A program made the position numbers and the translations under genes. Positions 47,640 to 57,782 of a stretch of 64,000 bases of DNA are shown one piece after another (positions within the stretch are counted from its first letter, which is position 1; the number at the start of each line of letters is the position of its first letter). Below the pieces are notes generated by a model. That model saw nothing but the letters and a program-made list of their open reading frames with translations. It made no database searches and was not told where the DNA came from. This DNA is from Branchinecta lynchi (Eukaryota > Arthropoda > Branchiopoda > Anostraca > Branchinectidae): NCBI GenBank assembly GCA_023053575.1, contig JAKZAP010000014.1, positions 8,928,001-8,992,000 of the forward strand, given 5' to 3'.

Positions 47640-48122
47640 TAGGCGAAGTGACGTTTATGTCAACTGACGTTTATGTCAACTGACGTTTATGTCAACTGAC
47701 GTTTATGTCAACTGACGTTTATGTCAACTGACGTTTATGTCAACTGACGTTTATGTCAACTGACGTTTATGTCAACTGACGTTTATGTCAACTGACGTTT
47801 ATGTCAACTGACGGTAAGCGAACTGACGTGTAGGGGAACTGACGTGTTGCTAAACTGACGTGTTGACGAACTGACGGATTTCTAAAATAGGTGAACTGAC
47901 GGTGACTGAACTGACGTTTATGTCAACTGACGGTAGGTCAACTGACGGTAGGTTAACTGACGTTTAGGTGAACTGACGTGTAGTGGAACTGACGTGTAGT
48001 GGAACTGACGTGTAGTGGAACTGACGTGTAGCCGAACTGACGTGTTGACGAACTGTCGGATTTTTCGTTTAGGCGAACTGACGTTTATGCGAACTGACGT
48101 GTTGCGGTAGTGACAGCGACCC
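47640..48122 (-). repeat. Foldback right arm: about 30 tandem 16-bp units
   Basis: Inverted version of the left arm. Ten almost identical GTCAACTGACGTTTAT units at about 47650-47815, then more diverged units (GACGTGTAGTGGAACT and relatives) to the end GGTAGTGACAGCGACCC. As in the left arm, the most regular units face the interior. Confidence 0.9.
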
Positions 48123-48130
48123 GTTGAAAA

Positions 48131-49430
48131 AGTGTGTGAAATTTTGGCTGTTGAATGTCGGACCGGAACAAAAAAACTACAAATTTGTGTCGTATATAAG
48201 CCTCCGTCAGCCCCAGTCCCGCTTTTTTTGCAATCCCTGGAATCTTTATTAGCGTCTTTAGACGATAATGATGTTGTGCTCATGGGGGATTTTAACATAA
48301 ACTTACTGGAATTTCAAGAAAACACTCAAACAGAATTTATTACCCTAATGACATCGAAATTACTGATTCCCTCATGTACAATCCCAACGCGTGTTGCGTC
48401 GACTAGTGCCACTCTTATCGACAACATATTTTTAACGACACCAGCAACGTCTTCACAAGTTGTTCTAACGGATTTTTCTGATCATTTTTTGTTAATTTCT
48501 GACGTGAAGTACCAGCTTCAGACAAGAAAAGCACCAGAAACAACAAACCGGATTATCAATAAAAAAAACCTAGAATGTTTAAAAGATAAATTGAATATTA
48601 CTGATTGGTCTCGTGTCTTTGATGCAGAAGAAGTAAATTCTGCAACGGCTTATTTCTTAGAAGCATTTAATGCTGCTTTTGATGAGTCATGCCCCAGAGT
48701 AAAAAAACATAAAGGGAAATATAATCAACCCATTCAACCCTGGATATCGCCCTCCCTTTTGACGTCAATAAAACAAAAAAACGCTCTCTATAAAACTTTT
48801 TTATCATTCCCAAGTGAAGGAAATAAAACAACTTTCAAAAATTACAAAAACCTACTTTCAAAAATAATACGTAATGCTAAAATGAAATATTATTTTGATT
48901 CTTTTAGTGAAGTAAATAAATCACCAAAGAAAACTTGGGAGCTAATAAATTCATGCTTGAATCGATCGCGAACATCTTCTACACCATCCGAAATAAAGGA
49001 CGCTCATGGTAATACAATTGAAAGGGAGCTAGATATAGCTAACTACATGAACTCACATTTCGCGTCAATTGGACAGTTGGTAGCCAGCAAGCTCCAACAT
49101 AATATGCCACATGGTCAATGTGATTATCGTACATACCTCGGAAAGCCTTCTGAAAAGTCTATGTTTTTAACACGGGTAACAGAGGAAGAGCTTGCTAATA
49201 TTGGCAAGCTTTTAAAGAGTGGAAATTCCCCGGGGATTGACGAATCGTCGACGAATATTGTGAAAGCCATTTTACCGAGTATTAATAAAGTAATGTGTCA
49301 TTTAATAAATCTGTCATTTAGATCGGGAACTTTTCCTGATTCATTTAAGAAAGCAAAGGTGTTACCACTGTATAAAAGTGATGACCGGAGTAACTGCACG
49401 AATTATAGACCAATATCTATCCTTTCGGGT
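48131..49430 (+). pseudogene. LINE-A ORF2, endonuclease second part to early reverse transcriptase
   Basis: Open frame continuing in phase from 40920. Endonuclease motifs: ICVVYKPPSAP, VLMGDFNINLLEF (about residue 49-61 from 48132), SATLIDNIFL and the terminal FSDHFLLISDV. The linker contains YKTFLSFPSEGNKTTFKNYK and FDSFSEVNKSPKKTWELIN. The first RT motifs follow: GNSPGIDESSTNIV, FPDSFKKAKVLPLYKSDD and NYRPISILSG. W copy 8 begins inside this last motif. Confidence 0.85.
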
Positions 49431-51007
49431 TTTTGGGATCCCAAAACGTAAGTGGAGGGATACCTATGACATCGCAAAAGTTGTCCGTCTGTCCGTCCGT
49501 CCGTCCGTCCGTCCGTCCGTCTGTCCGTCCGTCTGTAAGCACGATAACTCTCGAAGGGAACGAGATATTTTGATGAAACTTGGTGTGAGGGTTCGTTGGG
49601 TCGTCGGACCAGTCAAGTTCGTAGATGGGCTTTGTAGCTCTACATTTAGGGGTGGGGGAGGGGATTCAAATTAAGGGACAAACAAAATATTTTGAAACAG
49701 CTAATGTGATAGTCGATTATGGGGTAAGAAGACATGCTGAACACGATGGTGAAAACTATTTTGTCATCGGACAAGTAGTTCGCCCGGAATCCGGCCCAAA
49801 CCGGAAAGTTTGTTGAAAGTAAAAGTTTTATTTGAAGTTGATTAGATGTTCGATTTAGGGGTAGGAAGACATGCTGAAGACGATGGTGAAAATTATTTTC
49901 TCGACGGACAAGTATTTCGCCCGGAATCCGGCCCAAACCGGAAAGTTTGTTGAAAGTAAAAGTTTTATTTGAAATTGATTAGATGTTTGATTTAGGGGTA
50001 GGAAGACATGCTAAAGACGATGGTGAAAACTATTTTCTCGACGGACAAGTATTTCGCCTGGAATCCGGCCCAAACCGGAAAGTTTGTTGAAAGTAAAAGT
50101 TTGATTTGAAGTTGATTAGATGTTCGATTTAGGGGTAGGAAGACATGCTGAAGACGATGGTGAAAATTATTTTCTCGACGGACAAGTATTTAGCCCGGAA
50201 TCCGGCCCAAACCGGAAAGTTTGTTGAAAGTAAAACTTTTATTTGAAGTTGATTAGATATTCGATTTAGAGGTAGGAAGACATGCTGAAGACGAAGGTGA
50301 AAACTATTTCTCGACGGACAAGTATTTCGACCGGAATCCGGCCCAAACCGGAAAGTTTGTCAAAATAAAAAGTTTTATTTGGAGTTGATTAGATGTTCGA
50401 TTTAGGGCAAGAAGACATGCTGAACGCTTATGTGAAAATAATTTTCTACCCGGACATGTAGTTCGTGCGGAATCCGGCCAAAACCGGAAATCTGTTGGAA
50501 GTCAAAGTTTTATTTCTAGTTGATTAGATAAGCGATTTAGGGGTAAGAAGAGATGCTGAGTCCCTGTATGACAATCATATTTTACCCGGACATATAGTTC
50601 GACCGGAATCCGGCTGGAATCGGAAAATTTGTTATAATCTAAATTTCTATTTGAAGTTGATTAGATGTTCATTACTGGGGAAAGAAGATACCTTGATTTT
50701 GTCTTTGAGCTTTCTTTTTTCGTAGGACAAGTGGTTCTGGAGTTCGGCCGGAACCGGGAAATTGTCAGATGTGGCAGGAAGTTTTCGTCAAAACAGATAT
50801 GACTTATAGGGGTAAACACGCATGCTGTATCCAAATCTGAACTTGGTTTTCTCAGGTGATTAGCTATTTGGCCTTAATCTGTTTCTGAATTTTAACTGTA
50901 AAAATGTTCAAGTAGTCTGGCGAAGACTGGATCTGGCTAAGACAAGACCCAGTTGTCTGGATCAGATAGTGAATTTTTGGGATCCCATCGAAACCTTTGG
51001 TCTTGTT
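49431..51007 (+). repeat. Family W copy 8, inserted in LINE-A reverse transcriptase
   Basis: The best full-length W, about 1.58 kb. 5' palindrome TTTTGGGATCCCAAAA, the CCGT/CTGT tetranucleotide array (about 49488-49536), GATAACTCTCGAAGGGAACG, then about eight tandem 138-bp units (49760-50700) and the tail TTTTTGGGATCCCATCGAAACC, TTTGGTCTTG. The LINE frame resumes with SKLMERCFYNRV. If the element is taken as lying between two T residues, the LINE codons rejoin in phase (TCG GGT, TCT AAA) with no target duplication. Confidence 0.85.
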
Positions 51008-51630
51008 CTAAATTAATGGAGCGATGTTTTTATAATCGAGTGTATAATTTCCTTACGTCGAAGGATTATTTTTCAAAAAATCAGTTTGGGTTTAGAAAGG
51101 GGCATAGCACGCAAGATGCCATCCTGACTATGATCCAATTTATTCGCGAATGTCTTGATAAAAAATTGATTCCGGCGAGTATCTTTTTGGACCTTGAGAA
51201 GGCATTCGACACGATTTGTCACGAAATATTGTTATATAAATTAAGCCATGGTGGGATACGAGGACCAGCGCACGATTTTATCGCATCTTACCTAACAGGT
51301 CGATCCCAAGTAACAACTATTAATAAGACAGTTTCGGATCCATGCTTATTGTCAAATATTGGTGTCCCTCAGGGTTCAATTCCGGGACCACTGCTCTTCC
51401 TAATATACATAAATGACCTTTCATCAGCGACAGAAAACAACAGTCTGAATGTCCTTTTTGCCGATGATACCGGATCAACACTTGCAGGGCAGTCGGAAGA
51501 GGATGTCAAAGAGAAGCTGCAAATCGTGTTTTCCCAATTGATTGTATGGCTAAAAGCTAATCGTTTGTCATTAAATGCCGCCAAAACAAAATTTATCATT
51601 TATAGTAGAATTGGACACAAAGCAAAATAA
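51008..51630 (+). pseudogene. LINE-A ORF2, reverse transcriptase core
   Basis: In-frame continuation: SKLMERCFYN, NQFGFRKGHSTQDAIL, IFLDLEKAFDTICHE (catalytic Asp), GIRGPAHDFIASYLTGRSQ, GVPQGSIPGPLLFLIYIND, and the catalytic FADDTGST near 51460, then WLKANRLSLNAAKTKFIIYS. This order and spacing is typical of CR1/L2-group reverse transcriptases. A stop at 51628 (TAA) ends the frame at HKAK. Confidence 0.85.
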
Positions 51631-51643
51631 GTTTCGACAATAA

Positions 51644-52327
51644 ATGATCAGGCTACAAATATTCAAATTCAAAGGGTTAACTTCACTCCGGTATCTTGGT
51701 ATAATTATTGATGAAAATCTATCGTATAAAGAACATTGTAATAGATCACGGGTTAAAGTTGCACAAGGAGTTGGTGTAATGCGGAGGTTTCAGCATTTTT
51801 TCCCGTATGAAATTCTACGCCTGATTTATTTTGCTTTGATACACTCCCATCTTACGTATTGTCCTTTGATTTATTTGGCAACATTCAAATATCATGTGAA
51901 ACCGATACAGACTCTTCAAAACCGGGCTCTTCGAACTTTACAAAAATATTTACCGTCCCCTTCTTCTTATCCTAACAAAACTAAAACTGAAACTCTATAT
52001 TTGTTAACCAATATTTTGCCTGTTTCAGAATTATTCACTCTCCACTCTTTTTTATTTAAGGTAAAATATGACCGGTCGGAACTACCTTCGTACTTTCGTT
52101 CGAGTAATTTTTTCCCTGAGCAACCTGACCATGCTTATGAAACCCGTCATAAATGGAAAATGCAGCACCTTAAATTAACCACTGAGAGATCGCGGTTCTC
52201 ACCATATTTTTCAATCACGGGTTCATGGCATCTTTATTTACAATATATTGATATCAGTAAATCTCTTCCAAATATAAAAAAGCAACTTCATTCTATACTT
52301 ATAAATAAATTCAAGAATCATCGATAA
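51644..52327 (+). pseudogene. LINE-A ORF2, C-terminal part in another frame
   Basis: It continues the protein after the stop at 51628 and a frame change before about 51690: SLRYLGIIIDENLSYKEH, LIYFALIHSHLTYCPLIYL, PIQTLQNRALRTLQK, ending at INKFKNHR just before an A-rich stretch. The ATG is not a real start. The one stop and one frame change may be true inactivating mutations. Confidence 0.8.
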
Positions 52328-52667
52328 AAAAAAAAATTAAAGTAAATTTTTATTTGTTTGTTGTTGATATGTTTTGGTTGGGGTCCATATTAGTTGCTGG
52401 CCATCGGTAACCCTCGCTTGCGCATTGGGTATTTTTTTTTTGGGGGGATTTCGGGTTGATCTTGCCGAGTGTCGGTGGGTTTGTGGGGCGGGTTCCCGTC
52501 TGGTGATGAGTCATGGAATTATTAACATTTATTTATGTAATTAGTTATAGGTAAAATATGTTTGTTATATATTGTACCGGGTTTTGTCAATCGACCTTGT
52601 GTCCCCGGCTTGACCCTATTTATTTTGATTTTATACAGAAGTGTAAATTAAACCTTGAACCTTGGGT

Positions 52668-54694
52668 AAGACGATGAAAGTAAGAATTTTCCAATTTGCG
52701 GGTTTGTTGTGATCATTTGTAAGCAAGAGTCTTGAGATAAGAATGATAATGTGGCCCTGGATATCACGAGAATGTATATTTTGTTAAAAAGTATTTTATT
52801 TTTTTCACTTGGCTGTGACGATGCGCACTTTAAGAGCGCTAGAAACTGATCTGTAATCTAAACTCTCGAGGCAAAAATGAGCATGGGCCTTAGTTATGAA
52901 TATATATCGTTCGGTCAAAAGTATTTTTTTTTTTTTACTTTTCGGTTAAGATGCGCGCTTTAAAGGACACCTGAATGAAGAGTACCAAGTATCATCCCTA
53001 TCTGTATGACTTCCGCTAACATTGCCTGCAGAAAGCCGAATACAAATACGAAATCGTGTTTCCAAGCTATGATTTTTGCTCCATTTTGCATCTGTCCTTA
53101 TTTCAGTACCGAACAATTTTAGAAATCAACAAATGCCTCCACTCAACCCTTCTTCTCGAATATTTTTTATCCGGTTAAGCCCAAACGTGTGTCTAGAAAA
53201 GATTCCAATACGATCCGGCCAGCGCTCTACAAGATTTGAATGAATTGCGCTTTTTCTCTTGGAGTCTGCATGTGCAAACCTCTGGAAACGAATAACCCTA
53301 TTTTGAAAACGTCACGCTCAGTAGAAGAATGCTCTCCGTGGCCATTTCTGTGAATGCATTCTCCATGGTGTGTTTAAGTATGGTTTCATTGTTCATGTGT
53401 CCTTTAAGGTGCTAGAAATTTATTTTTAAGCAAAACCCTTCTGGCATAAAGACCATGGGACCTCGGGGATCATTAAATGTATCGTTTTGTCAAAAAAAAT
53501 TTATTTTACTTTGCGGGAGCTTGAAGGGAGCTAGAAAGTATACTCCTTCAACCCAAGCTGACTGCGAATCATGGTTGACAGTGCAGACCGGATACATCAG
53601 CTCAATTTTATTAGAGCTATAATTCATATATTAAGTAGAGAGCTATAAATACATTTCTAAGCAAAACCCTTGAGGCAAAAGTGATCATGGGCATCATGAT
53701 TTTTCTAAAAAAGTATTTATTTTTTTTAACTTCGAGGTTAAGATGAGTACTTTAAGGGATGGTCGGATCTGGGCAGTGATAACTTCTAAGGCAACCTTTT
53801 CAAGGCTCTAATGTTCAGGTCAAGTTTCATCGTCCTTGCACATGTAGAAGTTCCTTAACTCGCGATCACGGGAATTCCTGAACCCCCTACAACTCGCCCA
53901 CAGTGGCCGAAATCCCGTCCGGTTCTTTCACTGATGTATCCATGGGATGTGCTTGTTATTCCCACCGAGTTTTTCCCGATCACTTCCTTCTAAGCGCGTC
54001 ACAAGATTTTCGGTTCTCCCCTCCACCCACCCACCCCAAATTCATCGGATCCGGTCCGGATTTGATTTGGGACATTTGAGACACGAGGTCTTTCCAAATA
54101 TAAAGTTTCTTTACGATCCGTTCACCCGTCCGAAAGTTATGCATGCCTCAAGATTCCGAATTTCCCGTCCTGCAGTGCCCCCCCCCCCCCCCACTATGGT
54201 CGGATCGGGGAACTGACTATTTCCAAGTTAATCTGCTTGGTTCTTTGATATGCCTGCCAAGTTTCATCTTCCTAGCAACCTGGAAGTACCTTAACTCCGT
54301 ATCACCAAAATCAGGCCCCCTCCCCCCTTCACTACCCCCACAGTGCCCAAATTCGATCAAGTTCTGTCAATGATGCATCTAGAGCTTGTGCTTATTCTTC
54401 CAACCAAGTTTGGTCCTGATCGCTCCATTCTAAGCGTGTCTAACAAGATTTCTTCTGTCACCCGTTCCAAAGTTATAAATACCTAAAGATTCCGGATTCC
54501 CCTTCCCTTCGCTCCCCCTACGGTGGTCGAATCGGGGAAGTAAAAATTTCTAAATTAGTTTGGTCAGATCCTTTACAAGCCTGTCAAGTTTCATCGTCCT
54601 AGCACTTCTGGAAGTACCCTAACTCGAGAACAGTGGACCGACAGACCGAAAAGTGATCGGTATATGGCACTTGATCGAAGCTGCAAGTGCCATA
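52668..54694 (-). repeat. Family K copy 9
   Basis: Reverse K following the LINE-A tail (GGTAAGACGATGAAAGTAAG). Contains the GCGCACTTTAAGAGCGCTAG and CCCTTGAGGCAAAAGTGATC blocks and then the CACAGTGGCCGAAATCCCG, TCGGATCCGGTCCGG and ATGCATGCCTCAAGATTCC units. It ends with GATCGGTATATGGCACTTG...CTGCAAGTGCCATA. A poly-C run lies near 54179-54192. About 2 kb, the longest K copy, with an unrelated-looking piece at 52975-53400. Confidence 0.65.
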
Positions 54695-55800
54695 AAAAGG
54701 AAGGATCACAGATGACTCGATTTGATTTCATTTGTGTGGCAAAAAAAAGCTGATACTAAGCTCTTAATTTGTTATTCATAATTGTACTGTTTTAAACAAA
54801 GACCGTAACCGTGGAAATGACAGGATACTCCCATAAGCCCGAGTCGCGATAACTAGCGCTTCCTAACGGGTAAACTGTCATGAACACGCCTTGACATTTC
54901 GACCGACCCCTTCTGCCAAATCATCGTCAACTCCACCTGTCTCGTGTTCGTTTTTAACAAATCCTCTTGGTTTGTTTACAATTTTTATTTTGTTTCCTCT
55001 CACTTTGAGCGTATTCCACCCAACTTACCGTAGTTACTACGCATGACGTCCCGAATTCTGGCTTTTTGCCGTAAAGGCTGGAACGGTTTTTCTATTTTCC
55101 AGCAGAATATGATGCCACAGGCGAATCCGACAAAGCACGTTACAGAGATGCGTAGTTACCACGCTTACTACGACCCCGAGCATTGTAAGCAAATAGTTAC
55201 TATTAGTTACAATTTTGAGAAGGCTGAGACAGTCAGTGTAGTAACTTTTTACGAGGTTGGAACGAAAATAGTAACTAATAGTTAATATTGTTAGAAGGGT
55301 GGAACATGCTCTTTCACAATTTTTAGCTGCAACTAAGTCCGAACGCTCGGTAGCGTTTTCGCGGTTTCAGCGGAGTGTCCTGACTTTCCTACTGTTCCGG
55401 TTTTTGGTTTTAGAGACAAAAACCAAAGGCAAGGTTGCCAAAAGTTTAGTGTTCAAGTGTCAAAAAAAGCAAAGCTCTATTGAGAGCCAACATCAATTTA
55501 CCAGGATGGTAATCCTTACTTTTGCTTCCCAGTTGGATTTAAGTTAAGAACTGAGTTTCGCAAGATCATTCTAGACGAGCAGCACGATACTGTATAAACG
55601 GAAGTGTGGAGTACACTGTCAGAAGCCTCATAAAAGATAACACAAGGATGCGCAGTTTCAACCGACAGTACTAGTGATGTAATCTGTTATGATTTTGAAA
55701 ACGTTGTGCACTAAATGTCATACATAACAAGCATTGCCAGAAAGACCCAAACACGGCCGAAAAAGCATCTGGTGAACTCTGACGGTGTATAGTCTATCAA
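54695..55800. other. Stretch without a recognised gene
   Basis: Two plus frames (55043-55285 and 55299-55547) are open but match nothing I know; the first has AYYDPEHCKQIVTISYNFEK. GTAGTTAC(C/T)ACGC occurs twice (55031 and 55153). Could hold unknown coding sequence. Confidence 0.35.
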
Positions 55801-55802
55801 TT

Positions 55803-55927
55803 TGCGTTTTTCAGATACCACGGTAACTGCGAGACCGTGGTATCTGATACTAGGGTCAAAAGGCGTTTTTGCAGTTGTCGTGGTATCTGGCCAGTAACCA
55901 TGATATCTGATATTCAGATACCATGGT
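55803..55927 (+). repeat. Palindromic MITE-like family, partial copy at gypsy 5' edge
   Basis: TTTTTCAGATACCACGGTAAC, GACCGTGGTATCTGATAC, GGTCAAAAGGCGTTTTTGCAG and CAGATACCATGG are shared with 34978-35393. It stops where the integrase frame starts. Confidence 0.65.
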
Positions 55928-55929
55928 CG

Positions 55930-56790
55930 ATCGTGGTAATGAAAGGGTGTCCGTTGACGTATGCGAACCCTTACCGAAAAGCAGCTCAGGAAAACGTTTC
56001 ATCTTGGTCATCACAGATCATACTACCAGGTATCCAGAAGCGATTGCTATGAGAACCGTCACCTCTCCAAAAATAGCAGAAGAGCTTGCTAATTATATTT
56101 CCAGGCATGGCATTCAAGCAGAGATCCTGTCGGACAATGGAACCAACTTCGTTTCAGCACACATCAGGAGGCTCTACAAGATTTTGGGAATACGACCAGT
56201 AACCACATCCTGCTATCACCCACAGGCAAACGGTAAGACCGAACGGTACAATTCTACCCTTGTCAGGATGCTTCAAAAATTCGCTAAAGACGATATTAAG
56301 TCTTGGGACAAATATCTCCCCTACGTACTTTTTGCGTACAGGGAAACCCCACACCCTGCTACAGGCTTTTCTCCCTTTAAGCTTTTGTCTGGCTCTAACC
56401 CAAGAGGGGTATTAAACGTCGTAAAAGAAACGTGGGAAGAGAAACAGTCGGACGATCAGACTATAGTCTCCCACCTAGTAGGCCTAAGGGAACTAGCGAA
56501 GTACCATGCTTTAGCGAAGCAAAATGACGAGAAAACAGTAGAAACCACTCGTACACGGTACGACAAAAATGCTCGGGAGCGTCATCTCGAGGAGGGGGAG
56601 GACGTCCTCATCCTACTTCCCGAGGACAACAACAAACTTGAAGTCCGCTGGAAAGACCCATACCGTGTATTAGAAAGAGTGGGTAATGTGAATTACTTGA
56701 CTGAAGTCGACGGACCGCGAAAGAAAAAGGAGGTTTACCACATTAATCTTCTCCGAAAATTCCACAGGGGTAAAGATCCAGGAAACCCTT
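55930..56790 (+). pseudogene. Ty3/gypsy integrase fragment
   Basis: LTR-retrotransposon integrase, which joins element DNA to the host chromosome. The catalytic triad is visible: Asp in SVDVCEPLP (about residue 12 counted from the ATG at 55923), Asp in ILSDNGTNF (about 71) and Glu in ANGKTERYN (about 107), with 35 residues between the last two (DD35E). AYRETPHPATGFSPF follows. A C-terminal GPY/F-like module is present (VRWKDPYRVLE) and ends YHINLLRKFHRG. The zinc-binding N-terminal domain is missing because the left edge is cut. The frame breaks near 56790; the natural continuation is in another frame. Confidence 0.88.
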
Positions 56791-57655
56791 CGTCTGCTTG
56801 CTGGTTGCGAGTGAGGAATTTGAAGAGGACGAGGACCCCTTAAAGACGCCAGATGTCACGAAGAATCACGTCGACGCAGTAGATGACATCTTGAAGTCCG
56901 ACTTGACACCCAAACAGAAAGACCAACTGATAGCTCTTTGCCACGAGTTTACCGACGTGCTAACGGATCGCAAAGATAAGACCAACGTGGTACAACACTG
57001 GATCCCCCTTAAGGATCAGAAACCGATTAAACTCTTCCCATATAGGACTCCGGAGTCGAAACGACACGCAGTGCGCGAATAAGTCCAGAAAATGTTGGAT
57101 GCCAACATAATTCAAACATCATCATCAGAGTACGCCGCTCCAATTGCTCTGGTTCCCAAAAAGGACGGATCGGTTCGGTTCTGTGTGGATTACCGCAGAC
57201 TGAATACGGTTTCCGTCGCGGACGCATATCCGATGCCCAGAATAGACGATGTGCTCGAGTCAGTTGGAAGAGCAAGGTACATCTCCATTTTTGACTGCCG
57301 TAGAGGATACTGGCAGATCCAGCTGACCGGCATAAGATAGCTTTCATTACCCCTGATGGACTCTTCGAGTTCACAGTAATGTCATTCGGGCTGAAAGGCG
57401 CCCCAGCGACCTTCCAACGCCTGATGGATCGGATACTCATAAGGTCTCGACAAATTTGCTATGGCGTATCTCGATGACATCATCATTTTCAGCGAGACAT
57501 TTGAGGACCACCTGCACCACATGAGGTTAGTCTTCCAAAAGCTAAGAGAGGCAAAGCTCACTCTCAACGTCGAGAAATGCAAGTTCGCCCAAAAGGAGAC
57601 GCAGTACCTGGGACACGTCGTAGGGAATGGTCAGGCAAAACCCTTGTCGAATCAA
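56791..57655 (+). pseudogene. Ty3/gypsy reverse transcriptase fragment, downstream of integrase
   Basis: Broken frames in order: ASEEFEEDEDPLKT and LTPKQKDQLIALCHEFTDVL (pre-RT linker), FPYRTPESKRHAVRE, a stop at 57080, then APIALVPKKDGSVRFCVDYR, YPMPRIDDVLESVGRARYIS, GYWQIQL, a shift near 57335, [20 protein letters not shown], another shift, and [11 protein letters not shown] with the catalytic Asp pair (57467), ending at YLGHVV. The rest of RT, RNase H and LTRs are missing. The order INT then RT in what was one polyprotein is the reverse of standard Ty3/gypsy. Confidence 0.85.
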
Positions 57656-57782
57656 GTCTGTCAATTTTAGTCTTTCCACTTTAATTTGTCCACTTTAGTC
57701 TGTCCACTTTAATCTGCCCACTTTAGTCTTTGCACTTTAGTTTGTCCACTTTAGTCTGTCCACTTTAGTCTTTCCACTTCTG
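57656..57782 (+). repeat. Tandem 14-bp array
   Basis: About nine units of the type CTGTCCACTTTAGT (variants CTTTCC, TTGTCC, CTGCCC). It cuts off the gypsy RT. It resembles the outer repeats of foldback arms in style, but no inverted partner was seen in the window. Confidence 0.75.

Larger units (their letters stand above)
40921..48122. mobile_element. Foldback/TU-like transposon, 7.2 kb
   Basis: Ends GGGGTCCCGTCAGTACCGC (left) and, on the opposite strand, GGGTCGCTGTCACTACCGC (right). Outer arms of about 450-475 bp are tandem 16-bp units (ACGTCAGTTGGCATAA type). Inner, non-repeated parts are also inverted (41435-41461 against 47521-47547, CCCAGGGGATTAATAA...GAAGCCGAC). It is flanked by GTTGAAAA on both sides and inserted in frame within LINE-A ORF2. 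Two-domain arms with a tandem-repeat outer part match Drosophila Foldback (9-bp duplication) and sea-urchin TU elements (8-bp duplication), from memory of those families. No transposase is seen; the interior is K and W repeats, so it is non-autonomous. Confidence 0.85.
39360..52664 (+). mobile_element. LINE-A, CR1/L2-like retrotransposon split by two nested insertions
   Basis: A two-ORF non-LTR element of about 4.5 kb once the insertions are set aside. ORF1 is at 39398-40078. ORF2 is in pieces: 40469-40920 (endonuclease, first part), 48131-49430 (rest of endonuclease, linker and start of reverse transcriptase), 51008-52327 (rest). The breaks are a foldback-type element (40921-48122) and W copy 8 (49431-51007); the protein continues in frame across each. 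The 3' end repeats TTGAACC/CTTGAACCTTG near 52651-52664. A 100-N assembly gap at 40235-40334 lies between the ORFs. The reading frame is otherwise nearly intact apart from a stop and a frame change near 51630-51690, so the copy is fairly young. Confidence 0.85.

Noticed and set aside
40930..48110. CRISPR-like look of the 16-bp repeat arrays
   Set aside because: Units are directly adjacent with short degenerate tails, not repeats with unique spacers; the genome is eukaryotic; the arms are inverted ends of one insertion.
47640..48298. Minus-strand ORF rich in RQLTYRQLT repeats
   Set aside because: Translation of the foldback right arm; the 16-bp period shifts frame and the peptide repeat is a by-product.
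43108..49816. Repeated small proteins (GFVALHLGVGEG... and minus-strand MGRIPVEILVRRENGF-type) in several places
   Set aside because: They recur only because they overlap the W repeat; the frames break in other W copies, and no copy has start, splice or family support.
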